Positions 27,653 through 39,359 are shown, counted from the stretch's first letter. The stretch is 64,000 nucleotides of DNA from Streptomyces sp. NRRL F-6676 (GCF_000725625.1 NZ_JOHS01000060.1:1-64000); one strand, 5' to 3'. Notes: generated by a model from the letters alone, not told the origin. Numbers and translations are program-made.

Positions 27653-28015
27653 GTGGCGGTACGAGCGGTCCGGGGCGCCGTCCAGCTCGAGCGGGACGAG
27701 GCCGGACACATGAGCGAGCAGGTCGGCGAGCTGCTCACCGCACTGATGGAGCGGAACGGGCTGACCGCCGAGGACCTGATCAGCATCTGGTTCACGGCCA
27801 CGCCCGATCTGCACAGCGACTTCCCGGCGGTCGCCGCCCGCAAGCTCGGCATCGTCGACGTGCCCCTGATCTGCGCCCAGGAACTCGACATCGCGGGCGC
27901 CATGCCCCGGGTCGTACGGATACTCGCGCACGTCGAGACCGACCGGCCGCGCGCCGGCCTCGCCCACGTCTACCTCGGCGCCGCGGCCGCCCTGCGCAAG
28001 GACATCGCCCAGTGA
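27653..28015 (+). CDS. aroH: Monofunctional chorismate mutase, AroH class
   Basis: AroH converts chorismate to prephenate for Phe and Tyr synthesis. The 120-residue protein has the small trimeric AroH pattern: RAVRGAVQLERDEAGHM, TATPDLHSDFPAVAAR, VPLICAQELDIAGAMPR and the C-terminal AHVYLGAAAALRKD. Conserved Arg and Cys (ICAQE) positions are present. GTG 27653 has GAGGAG at 27641. The stop overlaps tyrA (GTGA), so prephenate production and use are coupled. Confidence 0.95.
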   Translation: MAVRAVRGAVQLERDEAGHMSEQVGELLTALMERNGLTAEDLISIWFTATPDLHSDFPAVAARKLGIVDVPLICAQELDIAGAMPRVVRILAHVETDRPRAGLAHVYLGAAAALRKDIAQ

Positions 28016-29106
28016 GAACCGCACTCGTCCTCGGCACGGGACTGATCGGCACCTCCGCCGCGCTCGCGCTGGCGCAGCGCGGTGTCACCGTGCACCTCGC
28101 CGACCACGACCCCGAGCAGGCCCGGACGGCCGCCGCACTCGGCGCCGGCACCGACGAGGCCCCCGAGGGCCCCGTCGACCTGGTGCTCGTCGCCGCCCCG
28201 CCCGCCCACGTCGCCACCGTGCTCGCCGACGCCATGCGACGCGGCCTCGGGTACGGCTACCTCGACGTGGCCAGCGTCAAGGGCGGCCCCCGCCGCGAAC
28301 TCGAGGCCCTCGGCCTGGGCGACGAGCTGCTCGCCCGCTACCTCGGCACGCACCCCATGTCCGGCCGCGAGAAGTCCGGCCCGCTGGCCGCCACCGGGGA
28401 CCTCTTCGAGGGCCGCCCCTGGGTGCTGACCCCCACCCGGGACACCGACACCGAGGTGCTCAACCTCGCCCTCGAACTGGTCTCGCACTGCCGTGCCGTC
28501 CCCGTCGTCATGGACGCCGACGCCCACGACCGCGCCGTCGCCCTCGTCTCGCACATGCCGCATCTGGTCTCCAGCATGGTCGCCGCACGGCTCCAGCACG
28601 CCGAGGAGAGCGCCGTACGGCTGTGCGGGCAGGGCATCCGGGACGTGACCCGGATCGCCGCCTCCGACCCCCGGATGTGGATCGACATCCTCTCCGCCAA
28701 TCCCGGACCCGTCGCCGACCTGCTCACCGACGTCGCCGCCGACCTCGACGAGACCGTACGGGCGCTGCGCGCATTGCAGTCCTCCGACGACAGCAAGCGG
28801 CGCGAGGGCGCCGACGGCGTCGAGACCATGCTGCGGCGCGGCAACGCCGGACAGGTCCGGGTCCCCGGCAAGCACGGCAGTGCCCCGCGGGCCTACGAGG
28901 TCGTCGCCGTGCTCATCGACGACCAGCCGGGCCAGCTGGCCCGTATCTTCGCCGACGCGGGGCTGGCCGGCGTCAACATCGAGGACGTCCGCATCGAGCA
29001 CGCGACGGGGCAGCAGGCCGGTCATGTCCAGCTGATGGTGGAGCCGAGCCGTGCGCCCGTCCTCACGGCGGCGCTGCGGGAACGGGGCTGGGCGATCCGC
29101 CAGTGA
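28012..29106 (+). CDS. tyrA: Prephenate dehydrogenase
   Basis: The 364-residue enzyme oxidises prephenate toward tyrosine. It has an N-terminal Rossmann motif (LVLGTGLIGTSAALALAQRG), the catalytic-domain block LGTHPMSGREKSGP with HMPHLVSSMVA, and a C-terminal ACT domain (YEVVAVLIDDQPGQLARIFAD, GVNIEDVRIEH). The ACT domain suggests feedback control by an amino acid. GTG 28012 overlaps the aroH stop. Confidence 0.95.
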   Translation: MRTALVLGTGLIGTSAALALAQRGVTVHLADHDPEQARTAAALGAGTDEAPEGPVDLVLVAAPPAHVATVLADAMRRGLGYGYLDVASVKGGPRRELEALGLGDELLARYLGTHPMSGREKSGPLAATGDLFEGRPWVLTPTRDTDTEVLNLALELVSHCRAVPVVMDADAHDRAVALVSHMPHLVSSMVAARLQHAEESAVRLCGQGIRDVTRIAASDPRMWIDILSANPGPVADLLTDVAADLDETVRALRALQSSDDSKRREGADGVETMLRRGNAGQVRVPGKHGSAPRAYEVVAVLIDDQPGQLARIFADAGLAGVNIEDVRIEHATGQQAGHVQLMVEPSRAPVLTAALRERGWAIRQ

Positions 29107-29248
29107 CCGTCCGGCGCTGACCGCCGGGCGGTGAGCCGGGCTCGGCTGTCGGAGGGGTGTCCGTGAGCCAGTAACCTTGTGCGGGACGCCCCAGGGCCGT
29201 CCCGCACCACCCTTCACCCACCACCCTGCACCTGGAAGGTGTTCCACC

Positions 29249-29929
29249 GTGGAAAGCGTCCCGGCAGTGATTGTCGCCATCGACGGCCCCTCCGGCACGG
29301 GCAAGTCGAGCACGTCGAAGGCCGTGGCCGCACAGCTCGGCCTGAGCTACCTGGACACCGGCGCCCAGTACCGGGCGATCACCTGGTGGATGGTGACCAA
29401 CGGCATCGACATAGACGACCCGTCGGCGATCGCCGACGCGGCCGGCAAGCCCGAGATCGTCTCCGGCACCGACCCGGAGCGGCCGACGATCACGGTCGAC
29501 GGAACCGACGTGGCCGGTCCGATCCGCACCCAGGAGGTCACGGCCAAGGTCAGCGCCGTCAGCGCGGTGCCCGAGGTGCGTGCCCGGATCACCGAGCTGC
29601 AACGCTCGCTCGCCGCGGGTGCCGCGCGGGGCATCGTCGTCGAGGGCCGCGACATCGGCACGACCGTGCTGCCCGACGCCGACCTGAAGATCTTCCTCAC
29701 CGCCTCCCCGGAGGCGCGTGCCGCCCGCCGCAGCGGCGAGCTCAAGGGCGCCGACGTCCAGGCCACCCGCGAGGCCCTGATCAAGCGGGACGCGGCCGAC
29801 GCCGGCCGCAAGACCTCCCCGCTGGCCAAGGCGGACGACGCGGTCGAGGTGGACACCACCGAGCTGACCCTTCAGCAGGTCGTCGAGTGCGTCGTCACCC
29901 TCGTCGAGGAGAAGCGGGCCGGGAAGTGA
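29249..29929 (+). CDS. cmk: Cytidylate kinase
   Basis: Cmk phosphorylates CMP and dCMP. The 226-residue protein has the P-loop AIDGPSGTGKSSTSKAVA, LSYLDTGAQYRAIT, the core VVEGRDIGTTVLPDA and the lid arginines (PEARAARRSGEL). GTG 29249 has GGAAGG nine bases upstream. Its stop overlaps the acyltransferase start. With pyrG upstream, this neighbourhood is rich in cytidine nucleotide functions. Confidence 0.95.
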   Translation: MESVPAVIVAIDGPSGTGKSSTSKAVAAQLGLSYLDTGAQYRAITWWMVTNGIDIDDPSAIADAAGKPEIVSGTDPERPTITVDGTDVAGPIRTQEVTAKVSAVSAVPEVRARITELQRSLAAGAARGIVVEGRDIGTTVLPDADLKIFLTASPEARAARRSGELKGADVQATREALIKRDAADAGRKTSPLAKADDAVEVDTTELTLQQVVECVVTLVEEKRAGK

Positions 29930-30624
29930 CCGTGCCCTCCGCTCCGTCCGGCCGCTCCGCTCCGTCCGTGCCCTCCGCTCCGTCCGGTCCGTCCGGGAAG
30001 GGTGCCGAGGTGGGCCGGCGCATCGGCGTCGGACTGATGTACGGGCTGTGGAAGCCGCGCGTCCTCGGTGCCTGGCGGGTGCCCGCCACCGGTCCGCTGA
30101 TCTTCGCCGTCAACCACTCGCACAACGTCGACGGCCCCATGGTCATGGGCGTGGCGCCCCGGCCGACGCACTTCCTGATCAAGAAGGAGGCGTTCGTCGG
30201 CCCGCTGGGGCGCTTCCTCACCGGCATCGGCCAGCTCAAGGTGGACCGCCACTCCACCGACCGCACGGCCATAGGGCAGGCGCTCGGTGTGCTGGCGGAC
30301 GGCGGAGTCCTGGGCATCTTCCCGGAGGGCACCCGGGGCGAGGGCGACTTCGCCTCGCTGCGCGCCGGGCTCGCCTACTTCGCGGTGCGTGGCGGCGCCC
30401 CGATCGTCCCGGTCGCGGTGCTGGGAAGCACGGACCGTCCCGGACGGTTGATAAAGGCGCTGCCCCCACTGCGCTCCCGGGTCGATGTCGTCTTCGGTGA
30501 GCCCTTCGAGGCGGGCGACGGCAGCGGGCGGCGCACCCGCAAGGCGCTGGACGAGGCCACCGAGCGCATCCAGAAGCAGCTCACCGCGCACCTGGAAAAC
30601 GCCAGGCGCCTCACCGGGCGCTGA
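29926..30624 (+). CDS. 1-acylglycerol-3-phosphate O-acyltransferase-like protein (PlsC family)
   Basis: The 232-residue protein has the acyltransferase motifs NHSHNVDG (HX4D) and FPEGTRGEGDF (EGTR), so transfer of an acyl group to a glycerolipid is likely. The first 25 residues are a Ser/Ala/Pro repeat. GTG 29926 overlaps the cmk stop. The cmk-acyltransferase-der order is widespread in actinobacteria, and lipid synthesis is the usual assumption. Confidence 0.88.
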   Translation: MTVPSAPSGRSAPSVPSAPSGPSGKGAEVGRRIGVGLMYGLWKPRVLGAWRVPATGPLIFAVNHSHNVDGPMVMGVAPRPTHFLIKKEAFVGPLGRFLTGIGQLKVDRHSTDRTAIGQALGVLADGGVLGIFPEGTRGEGDFASLRAGLAYFAVRGGAPIVPVAVLGSTDRPGRLIKALPPLRSRVDVVFGEPFEAGDGSGRRTRKALDEATERIQKQLTAHLENARRLTGR

Positions 30625-31960
30625 GTGACACTTGAGTAGTGGATCACCCGGTACAGGGGGGTTCCACCGATCACCACGATGAACGAGGTACGGACTTCAT
30701 GAACGACCACATCCACCCCGAGGGCTCGGGCGAGGAGCACGACCACGGGGCGCTCGGCGACGCCGAGTACGCGCAGTTCATGGAGCTGGCCGCCGAAGAG
30801 GGCTTCGACATCGAGGACGTCGAGGGCGCGATCGAGGAGGCCGGGCACGGCCCGCTGCCGGTCCTCGCCGTCGTCGGCCGCCCCAATGTCGGCAAGTCGA
30901 CACTCGTGAACCGGATCATCGGCCGCCGCGAGGCGGTCGTCGAGGACAAGCCGGGGGTCACCCGCGACCGCGTCACCTACGAGGCCGAGTGGGCCGGCCG
31001 CCGCTTCAAGGTCGTCGACACCGGCGGCTGGGAGCAGGACGTCCTCGGCATCGACGCCTCCGTGGCCGCGCAGGCCGAGTACGCGATCGAGGCCGCCGAC
31101 GCGGTGGTCTTCGTCGTCGACGCCAAGGTCGGCGCGACCGACACCGACGAGGCCGTCGTCCGGCTGCTGCGCAAGGCGGGCAAGCCGGTGGTGCTGTGCG
31201 CCAACAAGGTCGACGGCCCGAGCGGCGAGGCCGACGCCTCCTACCTCTGGTCGCTCGGCCTCGGCGAACCGCACCCGGTCTCGGCGCTGCACGGCCGTGG
31301 CACCGGCGACATGCTGGACAAGGTCCTGGAGGCGCTGCCCGAGGCGCCGCGCGAGTCCTTCGGCGGGACCGGCATCGGCGGGCCGCGCCGTATCGCGCTC
31401 ATCGGCCGGCCCAACGTCGGCAAGTCCTCGCTGCTGAACAAGGTGGCCGGCGAGGAGCGCGTCGTCGTCAACGAACTGGCGGGCACCACCCGCGACCCGG
31501 TCGACGAGCTGATCGAACTCGGCGGCGTGACCTGGAAGTTCGTCGACACGGCGGGCATCCGCAAGCGGGTCCACCTCCAGCAGGGCGCCGACTACTACGC
31601 CTCGCTGCGCACCGCGGCCGCGGTGGAGAAGGCGGAGGTCGCGGTCATCCTGATCGACGCGTCCGAGTCCATCTCGGTCCAGGACCAGCGGATCGTGACC
31701 ATGGCGGTCGAGGCGGGCCGCGCGATCGTCCTCGCCTTCAACAAGTGGGACACGCTCGACGAGGAGCGCCGCTACTACCTGGAGCGGGAGATCGAGACGG
31801 AGCTGGGCCAGGTGGCGTGGGCGCCGCGAGTCAACGTCTCGGCGCGCACCGGGCGGCACATGGAGAAGCTGGTCCCCGCGGTCGAGACCGCGCTGGCAGG
31901 CTGGGAGACGCGGGTGCCGACGGGGCGGCTCAACGCGTTCCTCGGCGAGCTGGTCGCCGC

Positions 31961-32581
<621 letters not shown>

Positions 32582-32615
32582 CCTTAGGATGCGCCATTTC
32601 CCCCCACTCCCATCC

Positions 32616-32636
32616 TTAGGGGGGCCAACCCCCTAA
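32616..32636. terminator. Hairpin between two minus-strand genes
   Basis: An 8-bp stem (32616-32623 with 32629-32636, arm TTAGGGGG) stands in the 95-bp gap between the gene starting at 33480 and the small gene starting at 32581. CCTAAGG also occurs twice on the minus strand here, once at the start of the small gene. Confidence 0.5.
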
Positions 32637-32676
32637 ACCCCCGTGGGGCCCCGCGGCCCCGGCCGGCAAGGAACCG

Positions 32677-33480
32677 TCAGGTGCCCGCCAGGGGGAGGGC
32701 CGCGCCCACCAGCTTGCCCTCCGCTGCCGCGCGGTCCAGCGCATCCCGCAGCAGGTCCTCCCTCGGCTGCCGGCCGATGGACCCGACCGGAGCCGCGAAC
32801 AGCAGCACCTGCTGGTGCTTGCCCGCCGCCGTCCGCCACCCGTCCGTCACCTGCAACGGCTGGTGCGCCTGCCACCACGCCACCGGCGACCCCCCGGAGG
32901 GCCCCGGCTGCAACACCGCGTGCAGCCGCCCCATCGCGAGCAGCACCGACCAGCCGTGCAGCACCGCCGGCGCCGTCTCGATCGCCGTCAGCGGCATGAA
33001 CCCCTGCTCGATGAGGAGCGGCAGGAAGTCGTCGCCCATCCCCGTGGCCCCGGGCCGCGCGATCGGCGCCGTCGGCTCGACGACCAGCGCCGGATGCAGC
33101 TCACCGGCGATCAGCACGAGCCCGCTGGTGACCCCGAGCACCGCCTGCTCGGGCGCCGCCGCGCCCGGCACCTGCGCCGCCTGCCCGGCCTGCCCCGCCG
33201 CCGAGTCCGCCGTGATGGAGCGGACCGCACCCCGCAACTGCTCCTCGGTGACCTTGACGACCTGCGACGGCAGACAGCCGGCGTGGGCGAAGGCGAGGAC
33301 GGCGGTCTCCTCGCCGACGAACAGGACGGTGCTCGTGCGCTCCTGCTCCGAGTCGCCCGGGGTACGGCACGACGTGCAGTCGTAACCGCCCGGGGCGTTC
33401 TCTCCGGCGAGCAGCCGTTCGGCCTCTTCGTCGCCGATCTCGGCGCGTACGTCGTCGCTGACATCGAGCATGCGCGGCAC
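32677..33480 (-). CDS. Conserved hypothetical protein with CxxC motif
   Basis: The 267-residue product begins near MLDVSDDVRAEIGDEEAERLL and contains DCTSCRTPGDSEQERTSTVLFV, a CxxC pair that might bind zinc, followed by AVLAFAHAGCLPSQVV. The remainder has a mixed alpha/beta character ending in LPLAGT. I do not recognise a characterised family. GTG 33480 has GGGAG six bases upstream. ATG 33471 is the alternative. It is divergent from the Rpf gene, with a long shared upstream region. Confidence 0.75.
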   Translation of the reverse strand: MPRMLDVSDDVRAEIGDEEAERLLAGENAPGGYDCTSCRTPGDSEQERTSTVLFVGEETAVLAFAHAGCLPSQVVKVTEEQLRGAVRSITADSAAGQAGQAAQVPGAAAPEQAVLGVTSGLVLIAGELHPALVVEPTAPIARPGATGMGDDFLPLLIEQGFMPLTAIETAPAVLHGWSVLLAMGRLHAVLQPGPSGGSPVAWWQAHQPLQVTDGWRTAAGKHQQVLLFAAPVGSIGRQPREDLLRDALDRAAAEGKLVGAALPLAGT

Positions 33481-33653
33481 GGGTGGCTCCCTCGGGATGC
33501 GTGCGTGACGGTGCCGGGTGGCTCCCGGCCATGAACCGGGGGCCCGGCTCATGAAGAACACAACGGAGGACCTGTGGCCGGAGTCACGCCCGGCGGCGAA
33601 CGGAATCGAACCAACCGACGCACAGGGTGAGAGCACTCCCGGAATTCGTCACT

Positions 33654-33801
33654 CCGCGTCAACTGCGCCGACCGTCAAGGAAGTTGACGCGGTGAAGTGA
33701 CTCACAGGCCACCTCGTCGCACGGTCGACAAATCCGGAAATCAGGGAATGAAGTGGGTGTCCGGAAATCGTCGCTACCGGGAGTAACGACTGTGTGGCCT
33801 G
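33654..33801 (+). other. Structured upstream region of the Rpf-type gene
   Basis: The 530-bp gap before the Rpf gene has no convincing gene. It contains an 11-bp inverted repeat (33654-33664 with 33682-33692) and an 8-bp pair CAGGCCAC/GTGGCCTG (33705-33712 with 33794-33801) enclosing about 81 bases. Inside lie two copies of TCCGGAAATC (33733 and 33760) and a near-perfect 8-bp hairpin around GTCGCTAC/GTAACGAC. It could be a structured leader. It lacks the conserved CAGCTAACC segment of the c-di-AMP (ydaO) riboswitch often found before rpf genes. Confidence 0.4.
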
Positions 33802-33822
33802 GCCGTACGGGCCGGCTGTTGA

Positions 33823-34731
<909 letters not shown>

Positions 34732-34937
34732 TCCGGAGCCCCGAGGTCCCTCGCGTACCCCTGAGTTCCCCTGCCGCCCGTGACGCTTGCACAGGGCAAA
34801 TGGTTCCCCGAACGGGTTATCGATAGCGCATCCGTTCTGGAACAAGATGGTGAGGGAGCCCAACCCCTTCCCGCGGTGGCGGGTCTAACCATGCAGTAGG
34901 CGGACGAGCCAGGGGAACTCAGGGGATACAGGGACGC

Positions 34938-36203
34938 ATGCATATTTCTTTCCTTCTGCACAACGCGTACGGGATCGGGGGGACGATCCGTACGACGTAC
35001 AACCTCGCGTCCACCCTGGCCGAACAGCACGACGTGGAAATAGTCTCCGTCTTCCGCCACCGGGACGAACCCGTGTTCGCCCCCGGCCGGGGTGTCCGCG
35101 TACGCCACCTCGTCGATCTGCGCCGGGACACCGCCGACGCCGACGACCCCGAACGGCAGCGTCCCGCCGAGGTCTTCCCGCGCGCCGAGGGCCGATACCA
35201 CCAGTACAGCGCCCTGACCGACCGGCGCATCGCCGAGCACCTCGCCTCCGTCGAGGCCGACGTGGTGGTCGGCACCCGCCCGGGGCTCAACGTGCACCTC
35301 GCCCGGCAGACCCGGCGCGGCCCGCTGCGCGTCGGCCAGGAGCACCTCACCCTCGACAACCACTCGCCCCAGCTGCGGCTCGCGCTGCGCGGTGTCTACC
35401 CGAGGCTGGACGCGCTCACCACCACCACGGAGGCCGACGCCCGCTCCTACCGCCGCAAGATGCGGCTCCCGGGGGTCAGGGTGCAGGCCGTGCCCAACCC
35501 GGTGCCCGCGCCCGGCATCGAACCGGCCGACGGCACCGGCAAGTGGGTCGTGGCGGCCGGCCGGCTCGCCCCGGTCAAGCGGTACGACCTGCTCATCAAG
35601 GCCTTCGCCAAGGTCGCGGCCGAACGTCCCGACTGGCGGCTGCGGATCTACGGCGGCGGCAAGCAGAAGGACAAGCTGCGCGCCCTGATCGACCAGCTCG
35701 CCCTGTACAACCACGTGTATCTGATGGGCCCCGCCCACCCCATCGAGCCCGAGTGGGCCAAGGGCTCCCTCGCCGCGGTCACCTCCAGCATGGAGTCCTT
35801 CGGCATGACCATCGTCGAGGCCATGCGCTGCGGCCTGCCGGTGGTCTCCACCGACTGCCCGCACGGCCCCGGCGAGATCATCTCCGACGGCGTCGACGGC
35901 CGGCTGGTAAAGGTGGGCAGCGTGGACGCGATCGCCTCCGGGCTGCTCGGCCTCATCAACGACGACGAGCTGCGGCAGCGGATGTCGCACGCCGCGCTCG
36001 AGGACTCCGCGCGCTTCGACCCCGCGCGGATCGCGGAGCGGTACGAGTCGCTCTTCACCGACCTCGGCGCCCGCGCCGGCGCCTCGCTGGGCGGCCGGAT
36101 GCGCGGCTCCTTGCACCGTACGCGCGCGGCCCTGCTCGGCAGCGCCTACGCCGTCCGCGACGCCGGACACGCGGCCTGGCGGCAGAAGGGACACACGTCA
36201 TGA
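34938..36203 (+). CDS. GT4-family glycosyltransferase
   Basis: The 421-residue GT-B enzyme starts MHISFLLHNAYGIGGTIRTT, with the Gly-rich donor loop. It has VVAAGRLAPVKRYDLLIKAF, VYLMGPAHPIEPEWAKGSL and the E-x7-E block MESFGMTIVEAMRCGLPVV. Residues after about 370 form a basic helical tail. No membrane segment is seen, so it acts in the cytosol on a lipid- or protein-linked acceptor that is unknown. Its stop overlaps the next gene (ATGA). Confidence 0.88.
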   Translation: MHISFLLHNAYGIGGTIRTTYNLASTLAEQHDVEIVSVFRHRDEPVFAPGRGVRVRHLVDLRRDTADADDPERQRPAEVFPRAEGRYHQYSALTDRRIAEHLASVEADVVVGTRPGLNVHLARQTRRGPLRVGQEHLTLDNHSPQLRLALRGVYPRLDALTTTTEADARSYRRKMRLPGVRVQAVPNPVPAPGIEPADGTGKWVVAAGRLAPVKRYDLLIKAFAKVAAERPDWRLRIYGGGKQKDKLRALIDQLALYNHVYLMGPAHPIEPEWAKGSLAAVTSSMESFGMTIVEAMRCGLPVVSTDCPHGPGEIISDGVDGRLVKVGSVDAIASGLLGLINDDELRQRMSHAALEDSARFDPARIAERYESLFTDLGARAGASLGGRMRGSLHRTRAALLGSAYAVRDAGHAAWRQKGHTS

Positions 36204-37042
36204 CGCAGCCGCTGGCCGACGACCGGCCCCTGAGATCCCCGCAGTCCGAGGAGGACGCCATCCTGCCCCCGCGTGCCGACTGCATCGCCGACTCCGCCGG
36301 CGGGCTGACCTTCGACGTCCTCGACGGCGGTGAGAGCGGTCCGGCGCACCTCGTACTGGTCCGGCGGGGCGCCGAGGACGACGTGGTGCGGCTGCCGTTG
36401 ACGCCGGTCGGGCGGGGGCGGCTGCGGGCGGTGCTGCCGAGCAGCGTCGAACTGGCGGAGGGGCGGTGGGACGCGCAGGTGCGGATCGGTGACGCGCGGG
36501 CGCGGCGGCTGACCCCCGGCGTCAACGATCTGCGGGCGCTCGTGGACCGGGCGCCGAGCGCGGACGCGGGGCGGATCGCGGTACGGATTCCGTACGCGAC
36601 GAAGCACGGCAATCTCAGCGTGCGCAGCTGGCTGCGGGGTCCGCACGCGGAGGCGGGCGCACTCACCCTCGAGGAGACGCGGCTGACGGTCCGTGGCCGG
36701 CTCTACGGTGCGGGGCTCGGTGACGGGGCGTACGTGGAGCTGGATGCGGGGGAGTCGGTGCTACGGGCGGAGGTGACCGCGGAGCGGTCGGTTCCGGGGG
36801 GATTCCTGTGCGTCGTGGACTACGCGGCCCTCACGGAGGGGGTCTGGAAGCTGTGGCTCCGACCGGAGGGAGAGGCCGGCCCCCGTGTCCGTCTGTCCCG
36901 CCTCCTGGACGACATACCCGACAAACACGACATCTTCCACTACCCCCGAACGGCGTACCCCTCCAGCGCCCCCAAGCTCCACATAACCCCCGCCTACACC
37001 CCCTCCAACGACCTGACCCTCACCACCACACCGGCGACGTAG
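36200..37042 (+). CDS. Unrecognised protein coupled to the GT4 gene
   Basis: The 280-residue product overlaps the glycosyltransferase by four bases, so the two are co-translated. It is rich in short strands (GLTFDVLDGGESGPAHLVLV, GRLRAVLPSSVELAEGRWDA, RLTVRGRLYGAGLGDGAYVEL, SVLRAEVTAERSV), suggesting repeated beta-sandwich modules. It has no signal peptide or catalytic motif that I can identify. Partnership with the glycosyltransferase in building or modifying a surface glycan is inference from context only. Confidence 0.75.
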   Translation: MTQPLADDRPLRSPQSEEDAILPPRADCIADSAGGLTFDVLDGGESGPAHLVLVRRGAEDDVVRLPLTPVGRGRLRAVLPSSVELAEGRWDAQVRIGDARARRLTPGVNDLRALVDRAPSADAGRIAVRIPYATKHGNLSVRSWLRGPHAEAGALTLEETRLTVRGRLYGAGLGDGAYVELDAGESVLRAEVTAERSVPGGFLCVVDYAALTEGVWKLWLRPEGEAGPRVRLSRLLDDIPDKHDIFHYPRTAYPSSAPKLHITPAYTPSNDLTLTTTPAT

Positions 37043-37168
37043 AACAGCAGGACCGCACCGGGGGAGCCCTGTCAGGGGCGCGGGGTCGCGTCTTCTGCGC
37101 GGCTCCGCCGGGGGGCGGCGAACCGTCGGCCGGGTGCGCGCCCCGCGGGCCGGTGGCGGGCGGGCGGT

Positions 37169-38857
37169 TCACCCGGTGGTCGACTGGTGGGCGTGCGGCT
37201 CCGGCTGGGGGGCCTGTGCCGCGTACTCCGGGTGGTGGAGGTCGAACGCCGGTGACTCGGAGCGGATCCTCGGGAGTGCCCGGAAGTTGTGCCGCGGCGG
37301 CGGACACGATGTCGCCCACTCCAGCGACCGCCCGAACCCCCAGGGATCGTCCACCGCCACCCGCTCCCCGTACCGCGCCGTCCTCCACACGTTGTACAGG
37401 AACGGCACCGTCGACACCCCCAGCAGAAACGCCCCGATCGTCGAGATCGTGTTCAGCCAGGTGAAGCCGTCCACCGCCAGATAGTCCGCGTACCGCCGCG
37501 GCATCCCCTCCGCCCCGAGCCAGTGCTGCACCAGGAACGTGGTGTGGAACCCGACGAAGAGCGTCCAGAAGTGGATCTTGCCGATCCGCTCGTCGAGCAT
37601 CTTCCCCGTCAGCTTCGGCCACCAGAAGGAGAACCCCCCGAACGTCGCGAAGACGACCGTGCCGAAGACGACGTAATGGAAGTGCGCGACGACGAAGTAC
37701 GAGTCGGTGACGTGGAAGTCCAGCGGCGGTGAGGCGAGGATGACGCCGGTCAGCCCGCCGAAGAGGAACGACACCAGGAAGCCCACCGCCCACAGCATCG
37801 GCGTCTCGAAGGAGAGGGAGCCCTTGAGCATGGTGCCGCTCCAGTTGAAGAACTTCACCCCGGTCGGCACCGCGATCAGGAAGCTCATGAAGGAGAAGAA
37901 CGGCAGCAGCACCCCTCCGGTGGCGAACATGTGGTGCGCCCACACGATCACCGAGAGGCCGGTGATCGCCATGGTGGCGCCGACCAGGGTGAGATAGCCG
38001 AAGACCGGCTTGCGGCTGAAGACCGGGATGATCTCCGTGATGATCCCGAAGAACGGCAGCGCGATGATGTAGACCTCGGGGTGGCCGAAGAACCAGAACA
38101 GGTGCTGCCACAGCAGCGCCCCGCCGTCGGCCGGGGCGAACACCTGCGCCCCGAACCGCCGGTCCGCCTCCAGGACCAGCAGCGCCGCCGCCAGCACGGG
38201 GAACGCGATCAGCACCAGGATCGACGTGAACAGGATGTTCCACGTGAAGATCGGCATCCGGAACATCGTCATGCCCGGCGCCCGCATTCCGACGATCGTC
38301 GTCAGGAAGTTCACCGCGCCCAGGATCGTGCCGAACCCGGCCAGTGCCAGGCCCATGATCCACATGTCGGCGCCGATGCCGGGCGAGCGGTCCATGCTGT
38401 TGAGCGGGGCGTAGGCGAACCAGCCGAAGTCCGCCGCCCCGCCGGGGGTGAGCAGGGAGCCGAGCACGATCAGCCCGCCGAACAGGAACAGCCAGTAGGA
38501 CAGCATGTTCAGCCGCGGGAAGGCCACGTCGGGGGAGCCGATCTGGAGCGGCATGATCTCGTTGGCGAAGCCCGCGAAGGTGGGGGTCGCGAAGAGCAGC
38601 AGCATGATCGTGCCGTGCATGGTGAACAGCTGGTTGTACTGCTCGTTGCTCATCAGTTGCAGCCCCGGCCGGGCCAGCTCGGCGCGCATCAGCAGCGCCA
38701 TCACCCCGCCGGCCAGGAAGAACACGAACGACGTGATCAGATAGAGGTGGCCGATCTTCTTGTGGTCGGTGGTGGTCAGCCAGTCCACCACGATCCGTCC
38801 CGGCGTCCGTCCGGCCCCCGCCGGCCGCCGTACCGCGGCCCTGGTCTCCGTCCCCAT
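37169..38857 (-). CDS. ctaD: Cytochrome c oxidase subunit I
   Basis: CtaD reduces oxygen at the haem-copper centre. The 562-residue protein has about 12 membrane segments and the key residues: FTMHGTIM (haem a His), the His-Tyr crosslink [19 protein letters not shown] (copper ligands) and HFHYVVFGT (haem a3 and a ligands). ATG 38857 gives a normal length. No ctaC, ctaE or ctaF lies beside it, so it is probably a second, stand-alone copy besides the main oxidase cluster. The gene converges with the GT4 operon. Confidence 0.94.
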   Translation of the reverse strand: MGTETRAAVRRPAGAGRTPGRIVVDWLTTTDHKKIGHLYLITSFVFFLAGGVMALLMRAELARPGLQLMSNEQYNQLFTMHGTIMLLLFATPTFAGFANEIMPLQIGSPDVAFPRLNMLSYWLFLFGGLIVLGSLLTPGGAADFGWFAYAPLNSMDRSPGIGADMWIMGLALAGFGTILGAVNFLTTIVGMRAPGMTMFRMPIFTWNILFTSILVLIAFPVLAAALLVLEADRRFGAQVFAPADGGALLWQHLFWFFGHPEVYIIALPFFGIITEIIPVFSRKPVFGYLTLVGATMAITGLSVIVWAHHMFATGGVLLPFFSFMSFLIAVPTGVKFFNWSGTMLKGSLSFETPMLWAVGFLVSFLFGGLTGVILASPPLDFHVTDSYFVVAHFHYVVFGTVVFATFGGFSFWWPKLTGKMLDERIGKIHFWTLFVGFHTTFLVQHWLGAEGMPRRYADYLAVDGFTWLNTISTIGAFLLGVSTVPFLYNVWRTARYGERVAVDDPWGFGRSLEWATSCPPPRHNFRALPRIRSESPAFDLHHPEYAAQAPQPEPHAHQSTTG

Positions 38858-39359
38858 TCGCCTGCCCCTCCGCCGTCGCGCTCCGGGCTTGCCCTGCCCG
38901 CCGCCCCGGCCGGTGGTGCTCGCGCGGGGTGTCCACGAGCACGGCCATGATGGCGCGCCGCTCCCGGGCGCGACAGGGGGCGTGCGGCGGTCCTGTGCGG
39001 GAACCGTGTATTTCCCGTGGCGTGCCGGGTTCCGCGGAGGTGTCGGGTATCGGCGGAAAAAATGTGCGGCGGGGTGGCGCCCGTACTTCCGTGTGGATAT
39101 TCCGAATGACTTTTCGGGAGCGGCTTCGGCGCCGCGCAAGCCGGTGCGGAATTACGTTCGACGGGTGGCCCGAGGGCTGTGAAACCGCTCGTTCGAGTGA
39201 ACTGGTTGGGCCGAAACGCGTGTCGTTGTCCTGTGACAGAAGCGTGACCGGCAGGGAACGTACGGAGCGTCAGGGGCCGTCGGCGTCGGGGGCCCGGCGG
39301 ATTCTGTGCGGCCCGGGCTCCGCTTCCCCCGGGCGGACGGCGCCGCCTACCGTGGCCGT
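38858..39359. other. 500-bp intergenic region between ctaD and the I78 gene
   Basis: This divergent gap shows locally lowered GC (39050-39120 and 39180-39245), consistent with promoters for ctaD and the I78 inhibitor gene, but no clear operator or RNA structure. Open frames crossing it look like composition artefacts. Confidence 0.4.

Noticed and set aside
33598..33620. tRNA-like T-arm (GGTTCGATTCC) on the minus strand
   Set aside because: The flanking bases do not form a five-pair T stem, and no acceptor, anticodon or D arm fits around it.
33518..33700. 60-codon plus-strand frame in the Rpf upstream region
   Set aside because: There is no ribosome site, composition is atypical and it covers the inverted repeat; more likely non-coding.
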